DNA from: Adineta steineri
Taxonomy: Eukaryota > Rotifera > Eurotatoria > Adinetida > Adinetidae
Reading direction: 5' to 3'
Assembly (NCBI GenBank): GCA_905250115.1
Contig: CAJNOI010000076.1
Span: forward strand, 146,114-210,113
Length of the DNA stretch: 64,000 nucleotides
This document shows positions 35,849 to 46,116 of the stretch, piece by piece. Below the pieces are notes generated by a model. It searched no databases and had not been told where the DNA came from. It saw only the letters and a program-made list of their open reading frames with translations. The position numbers and the translations under genes were made by a program. The stretch's first letter is position 1; the number at the start of each line of letters is the position of its first letter.

Positions 35849-36158
35849 CGGGTGTGGGTGTGGTGTGTATGAGTGTTTGGGGTGTGCGCTGGTGTGTCTT
35901 CTCTTAGTTCGTACCCACATTCACATCCAGAGCCCACGCGAAGGGTCTGAGATTCGGGGAGGGAGGGAGTGGTATAGGGGTTTTGAAAGACTGCAAAAAT
36001 CCTTACGAAGGTGTAAAAGGTTATTTAGAGCAAAACTTCTCCAAAGCACCTCCTGTCGCTGAAAACAAAATTTCCAATTATTAGGAGGAGGTGTAGACTC
36101 TCAGCTCCCCCGCCCTTCTCGCGGGTGCTCCTCACACCCACCCCCACTAACACACCCG
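35849..36158. repeat. Foldback with telomere-like arms and GC-rich body
   Basis: It begins GGGTGTGGGTGTGG at the end of the VCP fragment, continues through the core GTGTCTTCTCTTAGTTCG, then through a GC-rich body with GGGTCTGAGATTCGGGG followed by AGGGAGGG (a potential G-quadruplex), and closes with CACACCCACCCCC. The body is homologous to that of the element at 62571-62738 on the other strand. Confidence 0.7.
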
Positions 36159-36170
36159 ATATTGATTGTA

Positions 36171-37046
36171 TTTTTTTTTGCTTGTTTGTTTTGACTCAAT
36201 TTTATCTGTGTATTTTTAGTATTATATTCAAATTTTGTGTTTTTTTATATCGATTGATACAAGCAAAATGAGATAGAAGTGATTTTTTTCCAATGATGGA
36301 TAATATTTAACGTAATGTTAAGAATGAAATTTTTTTTTTTATTCAGAATCTATGTGCTTTTGTCAAAAGTAGTGTTATTGCTTTTAGTTTAATAGAAAAA
36401 AAGATACATACATATATATACATCTGTGTACTATTTAAATTTATTAATACATGAGGGTTAAAAATAAATTACTATCTTCATTCAATAAATTAAATCAATC
36501 GAATAAATGAATATATTGAAAATTCTCACACGCCTAATTCCATGATAATAGATTGCATGGCAATTATTTTCATCGTAAGAACTATATGAATCATTTCTTA
36601 TATAGTTTTATTTTGTATGTATCTTGATGGTGTACGTATGAATGGAAAAGAATACGCACACTCTCATCCAGACTCTGTATGTATGATCACAATAATGTGA
36701 GATTAAACATAAAAGGAAAGCATAACAAAAGAAAATATGTATGATCTAAGATATAACATCCGAAAAGAAAAGATGTTCGAGCGATTTGAATATGTGATAT
36801 CGGATCCAGGGAATGAATAAAAGAAAAGAAAAAAGAAAATATATCGCCAAGCCTTCGAAAGAGTATTTAGCGAAAAGAAAATTTCACTACATTTCAGACG
36901 ACTCTTTGTATAATACACAATAGTTTACAAGAAAATGTCGTCGAACACAAAAGGTAATAGATGATTCTGAATCAGGAATAAAAATGCGATATTTACAAGT
37001 AAAATATTTTGCATAAAATTAAAAAAAAACTCTATTTAATTTTATA
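36171..37046 (+). repeat. Duplicated non-coding block upstream of TAF6 copy B
   Basis: This AT-rich block is repeated in reverse complement at about 62830-63470, with long near-identical runs (for example around TCAGAATCTATGTGCTTTTG). Its last part, about 36840-36985, is also present at 34620-34755. It immediately precedes TAF6 coding homology in copies B and C, so it is probably a TAF6 intron or linked flank that was duplicated with the gene. Confidence 0.75.
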
Positions 37047-38465
37047 GCTTATTGATAGATTTCGTTTATGGAATGGAAATTTACCATTTAAAACAACAAC
37101 AGCACGTCTAAGTCATCACGAAGTTCAATATATTGACAATCATGAATTGTAACTCGATCAAGTTACTACTGCTCCAATGCCAAAAATATCTTTAAATGTT
37201 TCTATAAAAAGTAAATTTATTTCAAATTACAATAGAAAAAGATAAATAGCTATTTTTGATTATTGTGGTTTTTAGCTTATTGGCTTGCAATTAAAGGAAG
37301 ACAATCGACAATTAATGAAAATCCGAGTACTATTTCAAAAGCTGATCTCACAACAGATTCATTAGATCTTGTAAGATTTTCAAGAAGAAATGTCAAGTTT
37401 TTGATATATTTTATTCTGTTTTCAGATGAAATCGTTAACAAAAAAACGATGTAATCTTAATGCATCGAAAATTAGAACTACAAACCCAGATGAATTTTCT
37501 TTCATACATTAAAAATTTCTAGGAACAACACATTTTTTACACAGAAATAACTGAAGTATGTGTTAGTTCGGAAGAACAAAAACGTCACGTATGTATTTTT
37601 CATTACTCTAAAACAGTTTATTTTTTTTATTGATCTATTTTATATTTTAGGTGGTAGTCTATCGACAGAAGCAGATCTTTCTTATATTTTATCATGAATC
37701 GTCTTATTTATTTCTGAAGGTGTTAAAGTTAATTTGGAAATACTAATCTATTCAGTGAAAATGACCATTGTTTTACTTGAAAACGAGTCATTATATTGTA
37801 AAAAATATGTAAGTATTGAAATCTTTTGTTTATAAGAAATAAACATTTTCTATGAATAAAAGTAGTTTTTAGTTTCATCAATTATTTCCAGCTATTATGT
37901 CATGTATTCTAGCAGACTATCTTTGTGTTAGACCAGATACAGATAATCATTGGGCATTACACAATTATACTTCGTTATATTGTACTCAAATGGTTTAGTA
38001 AATATAGAATTTAAACAAATAAAAATTTCATTTGTTATCATGTTTTTTTTCTTAATTAGAATATTTTCAGCCACTAGTTATAATTTACGAAATTGTATTG
38101 CACGAATATTTCCTCGAAACTTTTCATAATGAACGTTTACCACTTGTTATTGACTATGGAGTACTTGATGGGTTATGTGAAATGGATCAAAAAGTAAATA
38201 GATAAAATATAAAATCAAATAAATTCTGTTCATTTTAATCTATTTAGATAATTGGTGAATTAGTATTTCCTATAATAAGAGCACTTGGTGATCAAATTGT
38301 AAAATCATGTGAAAATCCATTACTATCACCGATTGATAAAATAACAATTGCTCGAATTAATGGTATTATATCTGTAAATAATATTTATTTATTTGTATAA
38401 CTAATTTTTATATGCTTTGTAGAAATATATTCCAACAGCTTATCGTGCAACACTGATGAAGTGAT
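37047..38465 (+). pseudogene. TAF6: TAF6 pseudogene, copy B
   Basis: Exon-like segments follow TAF6 from the end of the histone-fold region onward: LPFKTTTARLSHHEVQYID, PMPKISLNVSIK, AYWLAIKGRQSTINENP, ITEVCVSSEEQKRH, FISEGVKVNLEILIYSVKM, then FHQLFPAIMSCILADYLCVR followed by PDTDNHWALHNY, and LPLVIDYGVLDGLCEMDQK followed by IIGELVFPIIRALGDQ, ending at KYIPTAYRATL. The order is collinear with real TAF6, and introns are still recognisable. In-frame stops (after NHEL, and after YILS) and frameshifts break it, and the histone fold is absent. The parent gene must lie elsewhere. Confidence 0.85.
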
Positions 38466-38703
38466 GAAAATATTTTGTAAAATATTTATGATAATATTTG
38501 TTTCTTTTTTTATTCAATTTATTCTAGTTATTTTTTCTTTTCTTCTCATGTTATAATATGAAAGTATATTTTACATTTCTTTTAGATAATACTCTAAAAC
38601 ACTCAAAAAGCAATGGATGGATCCAATCAGTTAACTATTGATGATGATAATAATAATGTCGTACGAATATCACAAAAAACAATTGATAAAGTAGGATTAA
38701 TTC

Positions 38704-39035
38704 GTGGGTGTGGGTGTGGGTGTGGGTGTGGATGTGGGTAGGTATAGATGTATGCTGGTGTGTCTTTTCTTAGCTCACGCCTACACCCACACACCGACAA
38801 CCACACCCACACACCAGCAACCACACCCACACCACCATCCACTCACCCACACACCCACAACCACACCACCATCCACACACCCACACACCCACACACCCAC
38901 ACACCGACAACCACACCCACACACCAGCAACCACACCCACACCCACACCACCATCCACTCACCCACACACGCACAACCACACCACCATCCACACACCCAC
39001 ACACCCACACACCCACAACCATACCACCATCCACA
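38704..39035. repeat. Largest telomere-like foldback, 330 bp
   Basis: Four perfect GGGTGT units lead through the core TGTCTTTTCTTAGCTCACGC into about 250 bp of CACACCCACAACC/CACCATCC repeats. The asymmetry (short G arm, long C arm) is also seen, reversed, in the element at 61609-61761. It interrupts VCP directly after the VGLIRG codons. Confidence 0.85.
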
Positions 39036-39267
39036 TCCTAATGATGAAATTAAAAAATATGAAACATTTGGTAAAACATTAGAACAACCAGGTGGTACTA
39101 GTGGTAACCCACACCCACCCAAGTTTTACCGATTCTGGATACTATTCAAGGGATAAATGGTAACTTATCTGCATATTATTTGAAGCCATATTTTAATACG
39201 GGTGATCGACTAGTATGTCAAGGTGATGTTTTTGGTATAGGTGCAAAAACACGTAATATCGAATTTC

Positions 39268-39353
39268 TACCCAGGTCAAACAAGCGCGATCGTAAACGGT
39301 CGTAAACGGAAAAATACGATCTTTTACGAAGTTCGTAATCATCAACCTGGGTA
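39268..39353. mobile_element. Miniature TIR element (84 bp) with TA target duplication
   Basis: The element runs from CCCAGGTCAAAC to CAACCTGGG (39270-39351), with terminal inverted repeats CCCAGGT/ACCTGGG, and is flanked by TA on both sides. Taking out the element and one TA leaves the VCP reading frame open across the site (NIEF, one residue, AIDIEPSPYC), which matches real VCP spacing. That fixes the boundaries. The interior has repeated GTAAACGG. It is non-autonomous and too short to encode anything. Confidence 0.8.
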
Positions 39354-39461
39354 GCTATTGACATAGAACCAAGCCCATATTGTCAGGTTGTAACTGGTAT
39401 AAAAATACATTATGGTAATGCAATTACACGTGAAGAAATAAACGCGTTATTAAATGATATC

Positions 39462-39553
39462 AGTTACAGTGATATCAGTGATCAGTAAGCTGGTATCGCA
39501 CATCCCCAGGTGTGTGCGGGTGTCTCTTCTTTTAGCTCACACCCACACTCTCA
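39462..39553. repeat. Foldback with telomere-like arms, end-truncated version of the hairpin subfamily
   Basis: Begins GTGATATCAGTGATCAGTAA, a sequence also found inside the long elements at 34756-35057 and 62208-62515. Then come GTGTGTGCGGGTG, the core TGTCTCTTCTTTTAGCTCAC and ACCCACACTCTCAA. It sits between the VCP linker and C-terminal fragments. Confidence 0.7.
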
Positions 39554-40004
39554 AGAACAACAACATAATGAACGGGATGGAGTAGTATTAGTACATGAAA
39601 AACATTTCGCAGCAGCGATGATAGGTGCTGAGCCATCAATACGTCGTGATGAAATTCTGAAAGATGAAATCATCACGGGTGTAGTCAAACATCTACGTAA
39701 CTTAAGTCAACCACAACAATTACAAGATAATGCTGGTGATAATTGGTGGTCGAAATTAATCTGGTGATGGAAACAATAATGATGACGATTTATAGTTTTC
39801 AACAACAAGAAACTTTTTCGCGTCATCATATTCTAGTTATTAATGCATATATTTTCATTATATTTCTCAATGCAGATTAATATTTCTCATTGCTGATATA
39901 TATGATATATATGCACTATTTTTTTTTCATTGTTAATCCCTTCAGCGTCAATTTTTTTGTTAAACTAACTAATAAAATTTTTTAAAAAAATACCTTTTTT
40001 AAAC

Positions 40005-40094
40005 TTGAGGTTAGGTGCGATGAGTAAGGGCGTTGTGTGTATGAGTGTCTTAGTATCATCTTATACTCACCCACACCCACACCCACACCCTCAA
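40005..40094. repeat. Foldback with telomere-like arms and clear TTGAGG/CCTCAA ends
   Basis: TTGAGGTTAGGTGCGATG at the left faces CACCCACACCCACACCCTCAA at the right. The outer hexamers TTGAGG and CCTCAA are exact inverted repeats and recur at other members, so they probably define the element's true ends. The core differs from the VCP-associated subfamily. Confidence 0.7.
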
Positions 40095-40842
40095 AGAAAT
40101 CTATGCATGAATATTTCAGAAAATGTTTCTATTAGAATTTTTCAATACATATCGTAGATGACGTACTTTCATCTCGTCATTATTACAGTTGTCTGAGACT
40201 ATCATCAGAAGAATGAAATTTATTCATTATGACGAAGTAGTGATTTTACTTTGGTAGATAATCTCACTATTATGATATTGTTATAGTCGATTATAAGAAA
40301 TGAGCCGTATTCAGTTAGATAAATAAAAGCATTATATTTCATTTGTATATTTACACATTTAAAAATATTAATCAAATTATGAGAGTTTATGCGTATGTAT
40401 TGATGGGAAGAAAAGCGTACTTCTGTGTATCGCTGAAATGTAGCAACACGAATAAACAGAATAAGTTGATGTTTTCCACTATTTTTCTAATCGACACAAA
40501 ATTCACGAATTTCAATAAATTTTACAATAGAATACTTGTTGTATTTTATATGAGAAGCGATAGCTTTGTAGGATGAGACGGTTTTGTGGAGTTCACGATT
40601 TCATAGATCGTAGATCTGAATCTCAGCTATACCAAATTAGTTGTATGTGTGACTATAATCGATGTATACTTTGCATTATTGTACAATAGAAGAAGAGACG
40701 AAGTATAAAATGAGAAAAACAGAATTATCAACAATGTCTCACAGATAAAAATGAAAAATAGAGAAAACTATTTAGTTTTTACTCGTACTCATCATTATAA
40801 TTAAGTGTTCTACTTTTGTGCTTTGAAACATATATTTCAGTA
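40095..40842. other. Intergenic, nothing recognised
   Basis: AT-rich sequence between the last VCP-associated repeat and the F-box-like gene's 3' end. No supported feature. Confidence 0.45.
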
Positions 40843-41544
40843 TCACATAGGTAACAACGACAAACATGCATGGTGTAAATCAACACTATGAATAAAATCA
40901 TATAGACTACTGAATTCTGTTTGATCATATTCATCTATTGAATCTCGTTGTAATTGTTGACTTTCTTCTAATGTGCCCGATGTCCATTGATATTTAAATA
41001 TGATCCTGCCAAGATAATCACATCCTTCTGGTAATACACTATCTTTTGGTACTATTTGATGTCTTCCATATTTTTTCATTGAATCAACTGCTTCTAAACA
41101 CTCATATGGATGAATAATATTTATATCTGCTACTTTCTCTTGTTTTTGATAATAGTTAGTATACCAAATTTCATTGATCTCGCGAAGTATTTCTAATCCA
41201 TGTAATTTACCTTCTTGCCAATGTCGTTCTAAATAGTAAACCGATGAACTAGGTCCACCAACACGATGATCTGTTTGTACACATTCTTCTAAACCATGAC
41301 GTTGAAGATGTTGACCATAACCAATAACACTTACACGTGCATCTATATTCCACATGATAAATCGAACATTCAGTATTTCAATCTTACGTGTAAAACGTTT
41401 TTTCATAAGTGATTTCAATCGAAGAGCTTCATAAGACCATTGACGATTAATTAACGATTGTGATAGATAATCCTTTGGTGTTTGACAATATAATAAAATC
41501 AAACGAATAATTTCATGTGGTAATACAATATTATTAGATGACAT
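40843..41544 (-). CDS. F-box-like protein, function unknown
   Basis: Single-exon frame of 233 residues. The N-terminus LPHEIIRLILLYC...SQSLINRQWSYEALRLKSL has the spacing of an F-box helix bundle, though the usual Pro and Leu positions are only partly kept. The rest contains short HWQEGKLHGLEILR and LGRIIFKYQWTSGTLEESQ segments that vaguely recall MORN-type beta-hairpins (G.lhG). If the F-box is real, the protein would be a substrate adaptor of an SCF ubiquitin ligase. Intronless F-box-like genes are abundant in bdelloids. It is flanked by long AT-rich spacers. Confidence 0.55.
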   Translation of the reverse strand: MSSNNIVLPHEIIRLILLYCQTPKDYLSQSLINRQWSYEALRLKSLMKKRFTRKIEILNVRFIMWNIDARVSVIGYGQHLQRHGLEECVQTDHRVGGPSSSVYYLERHWQEGKLHGLEILREINEIWYTNYYQKQEKVADINIIHPYECLEAVDSMKKYGRHQIVPKDSVLPEGCDYLGRIIFKYQWTSGTLEESQQLQRDSIDEYDQTEFSSLYDFIHSVDLHHACLSLLPM

Positions 41545-42577
41545 CTATAATGAAAACATTTCAAAAAAGAAAGTGTTTTTATTTCTTTTAAAATATGTCA
41601 AATGCAACAAGTAGTTTAAATCTATAATAGTACAATAGATATTTCATCATCTCAGTTAAAATTATTTTTTTTTATTAATCTATGATTCACTATTTTCTAA
41701 TTAAGATTGTTGCTACTGATTTGAAACTAAATATAATGACTACTTATGAAATAATTTAATATTACCATATGTTGAAATTACTTTTTTTTTATAAAGTAAT
41801 ATTTGCAACACACGCCATGTTTTTTTTTGCATTCTGTGTCAACTGTAAAAATAACAGAAACTATGAAGAAAAGAAGAATTTCATAAGAATTAAATATAAA
41901 TAATATTAAATCTTTTTCTAGAGATAAAAATAAATTTTTTTGGCATATTAACTTCTCATGAAATATTAATGAAAATATTTTTCTTGAGGGTTTTTACCTT
42001 TGCTGTAAATATTTAACGAATAGATCAATATTTATGATAAAAAATCAATTAATATAATCAGGAAAAAAATATTTCAAGCTATTGGCATTAATTTAGATAA
42101 CAAAACAATCTTTCTTTTATTATAAATCATTATTACTCAAAATATATGACATATAGAATCACATGTTATCAAATTCTCTTTAAAAACTATACGATATAAT
42201 TGATATTGTTAATAGAAAATAAAAATACAAAATCTTTATAATATTTTAATCGAGTGAATTGTTTAGAGATTAATTATTATTATTATATTGAATATTCTTG
42301 AAAATATATTAAAATTCTTTTAATTTAGTTTTTGGTTATAGTATATCAATTAAACCTGATATCGAAGGACAGTAGATGGCGTATTTTATTTATAACAATG
42401 TAGAAATATCAAATAATCAGATCCTATTGGTCTGTATGTATCTAACCGTTTGATCTAGCAAATAGATAGATAGGAATTGCTTGTTTGTCAACAAAGGTTT
42501 GAAGGATATTGTACGTTCCTAATATTTGAAAAAATGTGATAAAAATTTATTGAAAATAAATTTTTTTTAGGGTTTGA
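41545..42577. other. Long AT-rich intergenic stretch
   Basis: About 1 kb of about 80% A+T between divergent start codons (F-box-like gene and homeodomain-BRCT gene). No repeat or open frame stands out. The plus-strand gene may have a 5' untranslated exon here: TTTTTTTTAG lies 7 nt before its ATG. Confidence 0.45.
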
Positions 42578-45500
42578 ATGGATCAAGATTTTGATGATGA
42601 AGATCTTCGTTCGTTATCTGAGCGTGTTTTACCATTAACATCTATATCATATGCAAATAAAAAGAAAAAGACTAATAATAATAATAATAATAATAATACA
42701 TCTTCTCATGATAATAATCAATCGATAAAATCAGAAAAAAAACTTTCATCTATTAATCGAACTGTTCATGATACTTTACCCAAAACTGGAACTATTGGTG
42801 ATATAATACATTTAAATAATGGTGTAAGAAAAAAATTTAATGGTACATCATGGCGTCGTATGTGTTCAAAACCAAATTGTCCTTATTATAACCAAAAACA
42901 AGGTCTTTGTAAACCTTGTTTACTTCAATTTGAAGAACAAAAAATTTTATCAACTGACGATAATTCGAAGAATAAAGATACTATATTATCTGAAGATAAT
43001 ATATCAACGAAACAAAATGATCCGAAAGAAGGTGATATTATAACATTATCCAATGGTATACGAAAACGATATGATGGAGAACAATATCAACGTATCTGTG
43101 CTGATCCATCTTGTGCAAAAACTGTTGATGATAGTGTTGATTATCAAAATGGGTTAGTTACAAAAGAAAAAGAATTTATATAACCATGAAAATCTAATAT
43201 TTTATTATTAATTTTAGTTTATGCTCATATCATTATGATAAATTACATAGTAAAGATTTATCTGAATCTGAACTTTCTACAGATACTTCCGTGCTTTCAT
43301 CTCCATTATCTAAACGTCGTTGTCAAGATTCTTCTACAGAAGTACCGGTGCTTTTTAATGTTCAATCTTCCATTGCAAAAATATCTGATCGTCTTTCAAT
43401 TGCATCTATTCCGCCATCTGTCGATATTGGAAACCCAAAAAAAGGTGATATTATTGAAATGGTAAATGGTACACGAAAAAAATTTGATGGTGTTATTTGG
43501 CGTAAAATTTGCTCAATACCTGGTTGTTTGATAGCTTCACAACGAAATAATTTATGTCGAAAACATGTTTCTGTATTTGATAATAAATCAAATAATGAAT
43601 CAAGTATGGAACCTAGCGAATTAAAATTTACTTCATCTATGTCAACATCATCAAATGACGAAAAAAGAGGTATATATATATATATAAAGAGATTAGTATT
43701 CAAATGTTATACCATAATTTATATGGAGTATTTTTAAGAAATAGAAAGTGACAGTTATCATAGATTTTTCCAGTAAATAAAAAAAACGACATTTTTAAAA
43801 ATTGTTTCAGTTGTTATATAATATTTAATAGTAAATATTTTTTGATTAACTTATGTTTTCTTAGAAATTCAAAATGCAAAAAAGAATAATGAACCTATGG
43901 ATATAAAGGATGAGCAAGATACTGATAATACATCAGGTTGATATTACATTCTCGCGTTTTTCGTTTTTGTTATTAGTATGAATAATTTTTTAGATGATCA
44001 TAGTGAACAACAGAGCAAATATCATCAAGATAACAATACTGATAATAATACTAATCGTAAATTTGCCAATAACATTCCTTCAACCCGAAGAAAATTTTCC
44101 ACAAGTAAAAATTTTTTTTTTCAAATCAAATTTTGATAAATATATATCTATTTATATAGGTTGTTTAAAAAAATGGTTACAACAACATCGTAGTCATCCA
44201 TATCCAAGTATTGAAGAAAAAATTGAATTATCAGAACAATCATCTATGACATTTGATCAAGTAACAAAATGGTTTAATAATTCACGTGCTATTCTTCGAC
44301 GAGATCAAATTAAATTACGACACTCATCGGATAGCGCTCATAGTGACGATGGTGATGATGAGGAGGATAACAATAGTGATGATGAAATCATACAGGAAAA
44401 TAAAGAATATTCAGATACTAATGATACAATATCATGCGAAGGTAAAATAAAAAAATAATCTTATATTTGAAAAAGAAATAAAACTAAATTCTAGTTCATC
44501 ATTCAATATCATTAATGAGTGATATCTATAGTCGTTCAATTGGTATACAATGTAATCCATCAACTGCAAATCAAGTTACATTAACAGATACATCTACGAT
44601 GGTTAATGATGAAGATGATTTAACATCTGATCGTACAATTAAAATTTTAACACCATCCGAACATGTACTAAAATCAATAAATAGTATGAAACTTAGCAAT
44701 AATCAAGGCTTTCTAATTGATAATATTGAAACTAAAATAGATGGAGATACTGGTAATGATCATGAAATCGTTGTTTCAAGTACTTGTCTTGATGATGATC
44801 AACTGGTAATTATTTTTTTTGAAGACTTATAGAGATTTCATGTAGAGTTTATTGAACAGTTAGAGTCAATAGTAATAACATTTCTTTCAAAATTTTGGTA
44901 TTTTCGATGTATGGATTAAAGTCTCTGATAATCTTCTTATAGACATTGGATAGTTTCATGACAGCTGTTGCTGCAGGAAGCGGATAAAGCTGTACGCAAG
45001 ATTAGGAGCTTTTTAATCTCGACTGTATTAAAAATAACTTTTAAATTTTAAAAATAATATTACGCCTGCGAAAAGGAAAAATGAGATTATTAAAAAACAG
45101 AAATAAATGACATAAAGCCTGATATTTTTCCTAGAAATTAATAATAGATTCTATATTAGAAACATTTATTTTCTTATTTTTAGACACGATTACAAGAATT
45201 TTGCTCACAATTTCATATAAAATTATCGAATATTGTTGATAAATATACAACACATTTAATAACTGATGAAGAAGGTGAAACACTTGTTTGTCCATTATCA
45301 AAAAAAGTTATTCAAGCAATTGCATATCATCTATATATTGTAACCTACCGTTGGATTGATGCTTGTTTAGAAACGAAGAAACTTATCAATGAAAAACCAT
45401 TTGAAATACAAGGAGATTTAACATTATCATCTGATCATTATGGTTTGATTGTTGTTATATTTTGTTTTTGTTAAAATTATATATCTTTTTTTTTGTTTGT

Positions 45501-45918
45501 AATTCCTAAAGGTATGCAACGAAGTCGTCAAAGTGTTTTGCCATATAATTTACCGAAAACATTATTACTAGAAAATTTTTCTATTATGTTAAAATGTGAT
45601 GGTTGTCAAGGTTTAATGAATAATGATGAATTCATTGAAATGATAAAATTATGCGGAGCTAAATATACGACTGATTCACATTTTTCACGTTTTCAAGCAG
45701 GTCTCAAACGTGTTGTTCTTTGTGAAAAAGAATATTTAATTAATCGAAAAGAAATCTATGAAAAATGTATTCATGCTGGTGTTTATTTTGTAACACCTGA
45801 ATGGTAAAAATATCAGATGTTGTTCTTTTTTTATATCTCATTTAATTTCAATAGGTTTCTCGAATCATTGGTTCAATATTGTGTTCAACCATTTCAAGAA
45901 TATGAAATAACACCATAG
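42578..45918 (+). CDS. Cys/His-repeat, TALE-like homeodomain and BRCA1-type tandem BRCT protein
   Basis: Nine exons (42578-43152, 43218-43669, 43865-43936, 43994-44104, 44160-44441, 44495-44805, 45184-45442, 45512-45803, 45855-45918) sum to 806 codons. Three N-terminal repeats share G-D-I-I, N-G-x-R-K-[KR], a D-G or N-G turn, a W/Y-x-R-[IM]-C core and a distal L-C-x-x-H/C end, suggesting a small zinc-binding module. Residues about 395-455 form a homeodomain of TALE spacing: LKKWLQQHRSHPYPSIEEK, then VTKWFNNSRAILRR with the W-F-x-N-x-R core. An acidic linker follows. Residues about 590-805 are a tandem BRCT pair with the BRCA1/BARD1 look: THLITDEEG, VTYRWIDACLETKKLINE, FEIQGD, LCGAKYTTD and VTPEWFLESLVQYC. 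A nuclear DNA- and phosphopeptide-binding protein in damage response or transcription is inferred. No RING is present. Confidence 0.82.
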
Positions 45919-46116
45919 AACATCTATAGTTTTTTCCATTTATTTATTGTCAGATTTCCAATTCACACATATAAAACAATTGTTTTTATAGTATTTCTTA
46001 TTCTTTCTAGAAAAAAAAGTAACCAACAAGCTAATAGTGTAGTGAACATTTAACTATGATTGTTTATGTATATATATAGTTATATATTTAAAGATTTGTA
46101 TGATTTATATCTTCAG

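Larger units (their letters stand above)
38613..39766 (+). pseudogene. VCP: VCP/CDC48 mosaic pseudogene, copy B
   Basis: Fragments in order along the DNA: N-terminus (MDGSNQLTIDDDNNNVVRIS then QKTIDKVGLIRG, to 38704); a 330-bp foldback; a C-terminal tail fragment (NDEIKKYETFGKTLEQ, 39036-39106); a small C-rich tract; more N-domain (INGNLSAYYLKPYF, GDVFGIGAKTRNIEF); a small TIR element; IDIEPSPYCQVVTGIKIHYG and the linker NALLNDISY; another foldback; then C-terminal HEKHFAAAMIGAEPSIRRDE and a tail ending WWSKLIW. The order is not that of VCP: the tail sits inside the N domain, and both AAA modules are missing. It starts about 150 bp after TAF6 copy B. Confidence 0.85.

Noticed and set aside
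37047..38465. TAF6-like segments as an active intron-rich gene
   Set aside because: In-frame stops, frameshifts and the missing histone fold cannot be removed by plausible splicing.
38704..39035. Long Thr/His/Pro and Gly/Cys/Val-rich open frames through the telomere-like array on both strands
   Set aside because: They are translations of CACACCC/GGGTGTG repeats; periodic composition and overlap in several frames show no coding constraint.
38704..39035. A simple ancient telomere-telomere fusion point
   Set aside because: G-then-C order fits, but the same core recurs at many loci and the flanks are fragments of a single gene, so an independent fusion at each place is unlikely. Not fully excluded.
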